59,795 bases of DNA from CAZMGB01 sp964565775 (GTDB lineage: Bacteria; Chloroflexota; Dehalococcoidia; DSTF01; JALHUB01). The position numbers and the translations under genes are program-made. The notes under the pieces were generated by a model. That model had not been told where the DNA came from, ran no database searches, and saw only the letters and a program-made list of their open reading frames with translations. This document shows positions 57,970-59,795 of the stretch, in pieces; the first letter of the stretch is position 1, and each line of letters begins with the position of its first letter. The stretch spans positions 1-59,795 of the forward strand of contig CAZMGB010000020.1 in the NCBI GenBank assembly GCA_964565775.1, given 5' to 3'.

Positions 57970-59795
57970 GTGTCAACGAAACCCGCCGCAACGCCAATCG
58001 AGGCGCTCGCCTCACCTCGGCAGCGGCGCCCAAGCACCCGCGCACGCGCCGCCTTGCGGGCGTTCGCCCTCGCGGTCCTCCCTCTGATCCTCGCCGGTTG
58101 CCTCGGCGGCGATCAGGGCTCTTCCACATCGGCGAATCCCGTCTCGGACAGGGTCGACCCGGACTCCACCACCGCGGCACTCGTCCTCGATCCCAAGATC
58201 GCGCGAGAATACGAGCGTAACGGCCAGTACGACGAGGCAGCCGCCATCTTGCGGGCGATAATCGAACAAGAACAGGGCTCAGCCCAGCTCGACGCCCGTC
58301 TCTCCCTGGGGCGCATCTACCTGCGGCTCGGGTCCGACGATCGCGCTCGCGAGCAGTTCCAACTCTACATTGACGACGCGCCTTCCGGCACCGACCTCAA
58401 GCCCGCCCAGTTTCTCCTCGCCCGCTCACTGGCGCGCCTCGGCGACGCCCAGCAGGCGCTCGACCTCTACGACGAGTACATCGACGACGGCGGCATTGCC
58501 TCTCCCTACGCCCGTCTCGCCCGCGCCGACCTCCTCACCTCGCTCGGCCAGCCCCAGGACGCCGCCCGCGAGGCCGAAGCCGCCCTCGCCGACGGACTGC
58601 CGGACAGCTTTCGTCTCTCGGTCCTGCTGACCATCGCCCAGGCGAATGAGCAGGCCGGCTCCCTGACTGAGGCCGCTCGCTGGTACGAGACCCTCTCCGA
58701 CGAAAGCCCATTCCCCGCCGATAAGGCGCTGGCCCTCTGGCGCACAGGCAGCCTCGAGAGGGCCTCGGACGACCCCGCGTGGAAGGATGACTTCTATCTC
58801 GTGATCAGCACCTACCCGGGGACGAGCGCCGCCGAAAGTGCCCTGGCCGAACTCCTGAAAGCGGGCGAACCCGTCGACCTGTGCTCCCAGGGCCTCGTCT
58901 ACTACCGGAACTTCCGCAACGACGAGGCCCAGCAGGCTTTCTCCGACTACCTCGCCGACGAACCGACCGGCTCTGAGGCCGCCGCGGCCGCCTTCTACCT
59001 CGCCGCCACCGAGGAGCGCCTCGATGAGCCGCTGGCCGCCCTCTCCCACTATGAGGACTCCCTGCGCCTCGACCCTTCCGGGCCCCTCGCCGATGACGCC
59101 CTCTGGTGGCGCGGCCGCATCCTGGAGCAGCTCACCCGCCTCGACGAAGCAGGCACCGCCTATCAGAGCCTGGCCGTCCGCTTTCCGGCCTCACCCTGGG
59201 CGCCGGAAGCCGCCTTCCGCGCCGGCCTCGTCCTCTACAAACAGGGCCGCCCTGCCGACGCCGCCGACGCCTGGTCCGACTCCACGGCCCAGTCGCCACC
59301 TCCGCGCACTCGCTTCTGGCTGGCGAAAGCCCATCTCGCCACCGGCGCCAGTGACCTCGCACACAGCGAATTGGAGGCCCTCGCTGCCGACCAACCCCAC
59401 GACTACTACGGCCTCCGTGCCGCCGCACTGCTCTCGGAGGACGACAGCCTTGACGTAGAGCCCTCCACCAGCGGACTCGACCTCCCGGAGCAAGACACCG
59501 ACATCGACTGGGCCGCGGCCGACGCCTGGATCGCACCCTTCGCGCCACCGCCCCTCAGTCTCAGCCGTCTCTTCACCCTTTTTCCAGACCAGCGCTGGCT
59601 CCGCGGCCGCGAGCTGCTCGCCCTGGGCCTCCCTACCGACGCGAGCGCAGAGTTTCGCGCCGCCCTCGACTCCTATGACGACCAGCCGTACGCGCTCTAC
59701 CGGCTCGCCAGAGCCCTCCACTCCCTCAACCTCACGCACCTTGCCGCCGACGCTGCCGCCCGCCTCCTCGACGCCATACCCGCCGAGGCAGCCGC
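57970..59795 (+). CDS. TPR-rich lipoprotein, likely N-terminal part of a lytic transglycosylase, partial
   Basis: An open frame from a GTG at 57970 runs off the right edge (608 codons). The N-terminus shows a basic region and LRAFALAVLPLILAGC, a lipoprotein signal with lipobox LAGC. From residue about 75 there are many tetratricopeptide-like repeats (EYERNGQYDEAAAILRAIIE, ARLSLGRIYLRLGSDDRAREQ, ARADLLTSLGQPQDAAREAE, WWRGRILEQLTRLDEAGTAY). The sequence DQPHDYYGLRAAALL matches the YYGLRA signature found before the catalytic domain of soluble lytic transglycosylases of the Slt type. The catalytic domain would lie beyond the window, so enzymatic identity is tentative. Confidence 0.72.
   Translation, partial: MSTKPAATPIEALASPRQRRPSTRARAALRAFALAVLPLILAGCLGGDQGSSTSANPVSDRVDPDSTTAALVLDPKIAREYERNGQYDEAAAILRAIIEQEQGSAQLDARLSLGRIYLRLGSDDRAREQFQLYIDDAPSGTDLKPAQFLLARSLARLGDAQQALDLYDEYIDDGGIASPYARLARADLLTSLGQPQDAAREAEAALADGLPDSFRLSVLLTIAQANEQAGSLTEAARWYETLSDESPFPADKALALWRTGSLERASDDPAWKDDFYLVISTYPGTSAAESALAELLKAGEPVDLCSQGLVYYRNFRNDEAQQAFSDYLADEPTGSEAAAAAFYLAATEERLDEPLAALSHYEDSLRLDPSGPLADDALWWRGRILEQLTRLDEAGTAYQSLAVRFPASPWAPEAAFRAGLVLYKQGRPADAADAWSDSTAQSPPPRTRFWLAKAHLATGASDLAHSELEALAADQPHDYYGLRAAALLSEDDSLDVEPSTSGLDLPEQDTDIDWAAADAWIAPFAPPPLSLSRLFTLFPDQRWLRGRELLALGLPTDASAEFRAALDSYDDQPYALYRLARALHSLNLTHLAADAAARLLDAIPAEAA

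Noticed and set aside
1..59795. Insertion sequences or prophage
   Set aside because: No transposase, integrase or phage structural motif was found in any frame that I read.

Overview
The window looks like a contig from a high-GC bacterium, most plausibly a Chloroflexota member of the Dehalococcoidia/SAR202 kind. This is inference from gene content. It has secreted proteins with Thr-Pro linkers joining cohesin-like and dockerin-like modules, many family III CoA-transferases, a FadF-type ETF:quinone oxidoreductase next to etfBA, and a ligase-TPR envelope protein. No rRNA, tRNA, CRISPR array or transposase was recognised. Three runs of N (15056-15065, 18316-18415, 18806-18905) are assembly gaps and break two genes.

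Region 1 (1 to about 31.7 kb) is an envelope and surface block. It encodes a partial giant secreted calcium-binding-repeat protein (minus strand, runs off the left edge), a GT39-type membrane glycosyltransferase, a YvcK/CofD-like protein, a cohesin-TSP3-dockerin protein with an exact 714-bp internal duplication, and an RCC1-propeller lipoprotein. Next come an LppX/LolA-like protein, a WecA/TagO-type phosphoglycosyltransferase, and an O-antigen ligase next to a TPR protein (probably one gene split by a gap). Then follow a vWA protein with a 69-bp minisatellite stalk, a GT87 mannosyltransferase coupled to a 1472-residue multi-cohesin protein with an LPPTG motif, a GH99-like lipoprotein, another cohesin-like protein and small lipoproteins.

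Region 2 (31.9 to 38.5 kb) is mixed. It holds a formyltransferase of the 10-formyl-THF dehydrogenase hydrolase type, RmlB, a stand-alone NYN nuclease-like gene with its own promoter, two SDRs, an alpha/beta hydrolase and a methyltransferase.

Region 3 (38.5 to 55.7 kb) is acyl-CoA metabolism. It contains four CaiB/BaiF-type CoA-transferases in two adjacent pairs (one member lacks the catalytic Asp), an SDR, two enoyl-CoA hydratases flanking two tiny paralogous unknown proteins, an acyl-CoA ligase, a FadF-EtfB-EtfA electron-transfer operon, and a MerR regulator behind a strong promoter. Activation by the ligase or CoA-transferases, hydration and dehydrogenation, and electron delivery through ETF and FadF to quinone make one coherent catabolic scheme; the substrate cannot be read from sequence.

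Region 4 (55.8 kb to the end) carries alanine racemase, two unknown genes and the N-terminal part of a TPR lipoprotein resembling the superhelical part of a lytic transglycosylase.

The intergenic gaps of region 3 contain a family of short perfect palindromes with TTCA/TGAA loops and variable stems.
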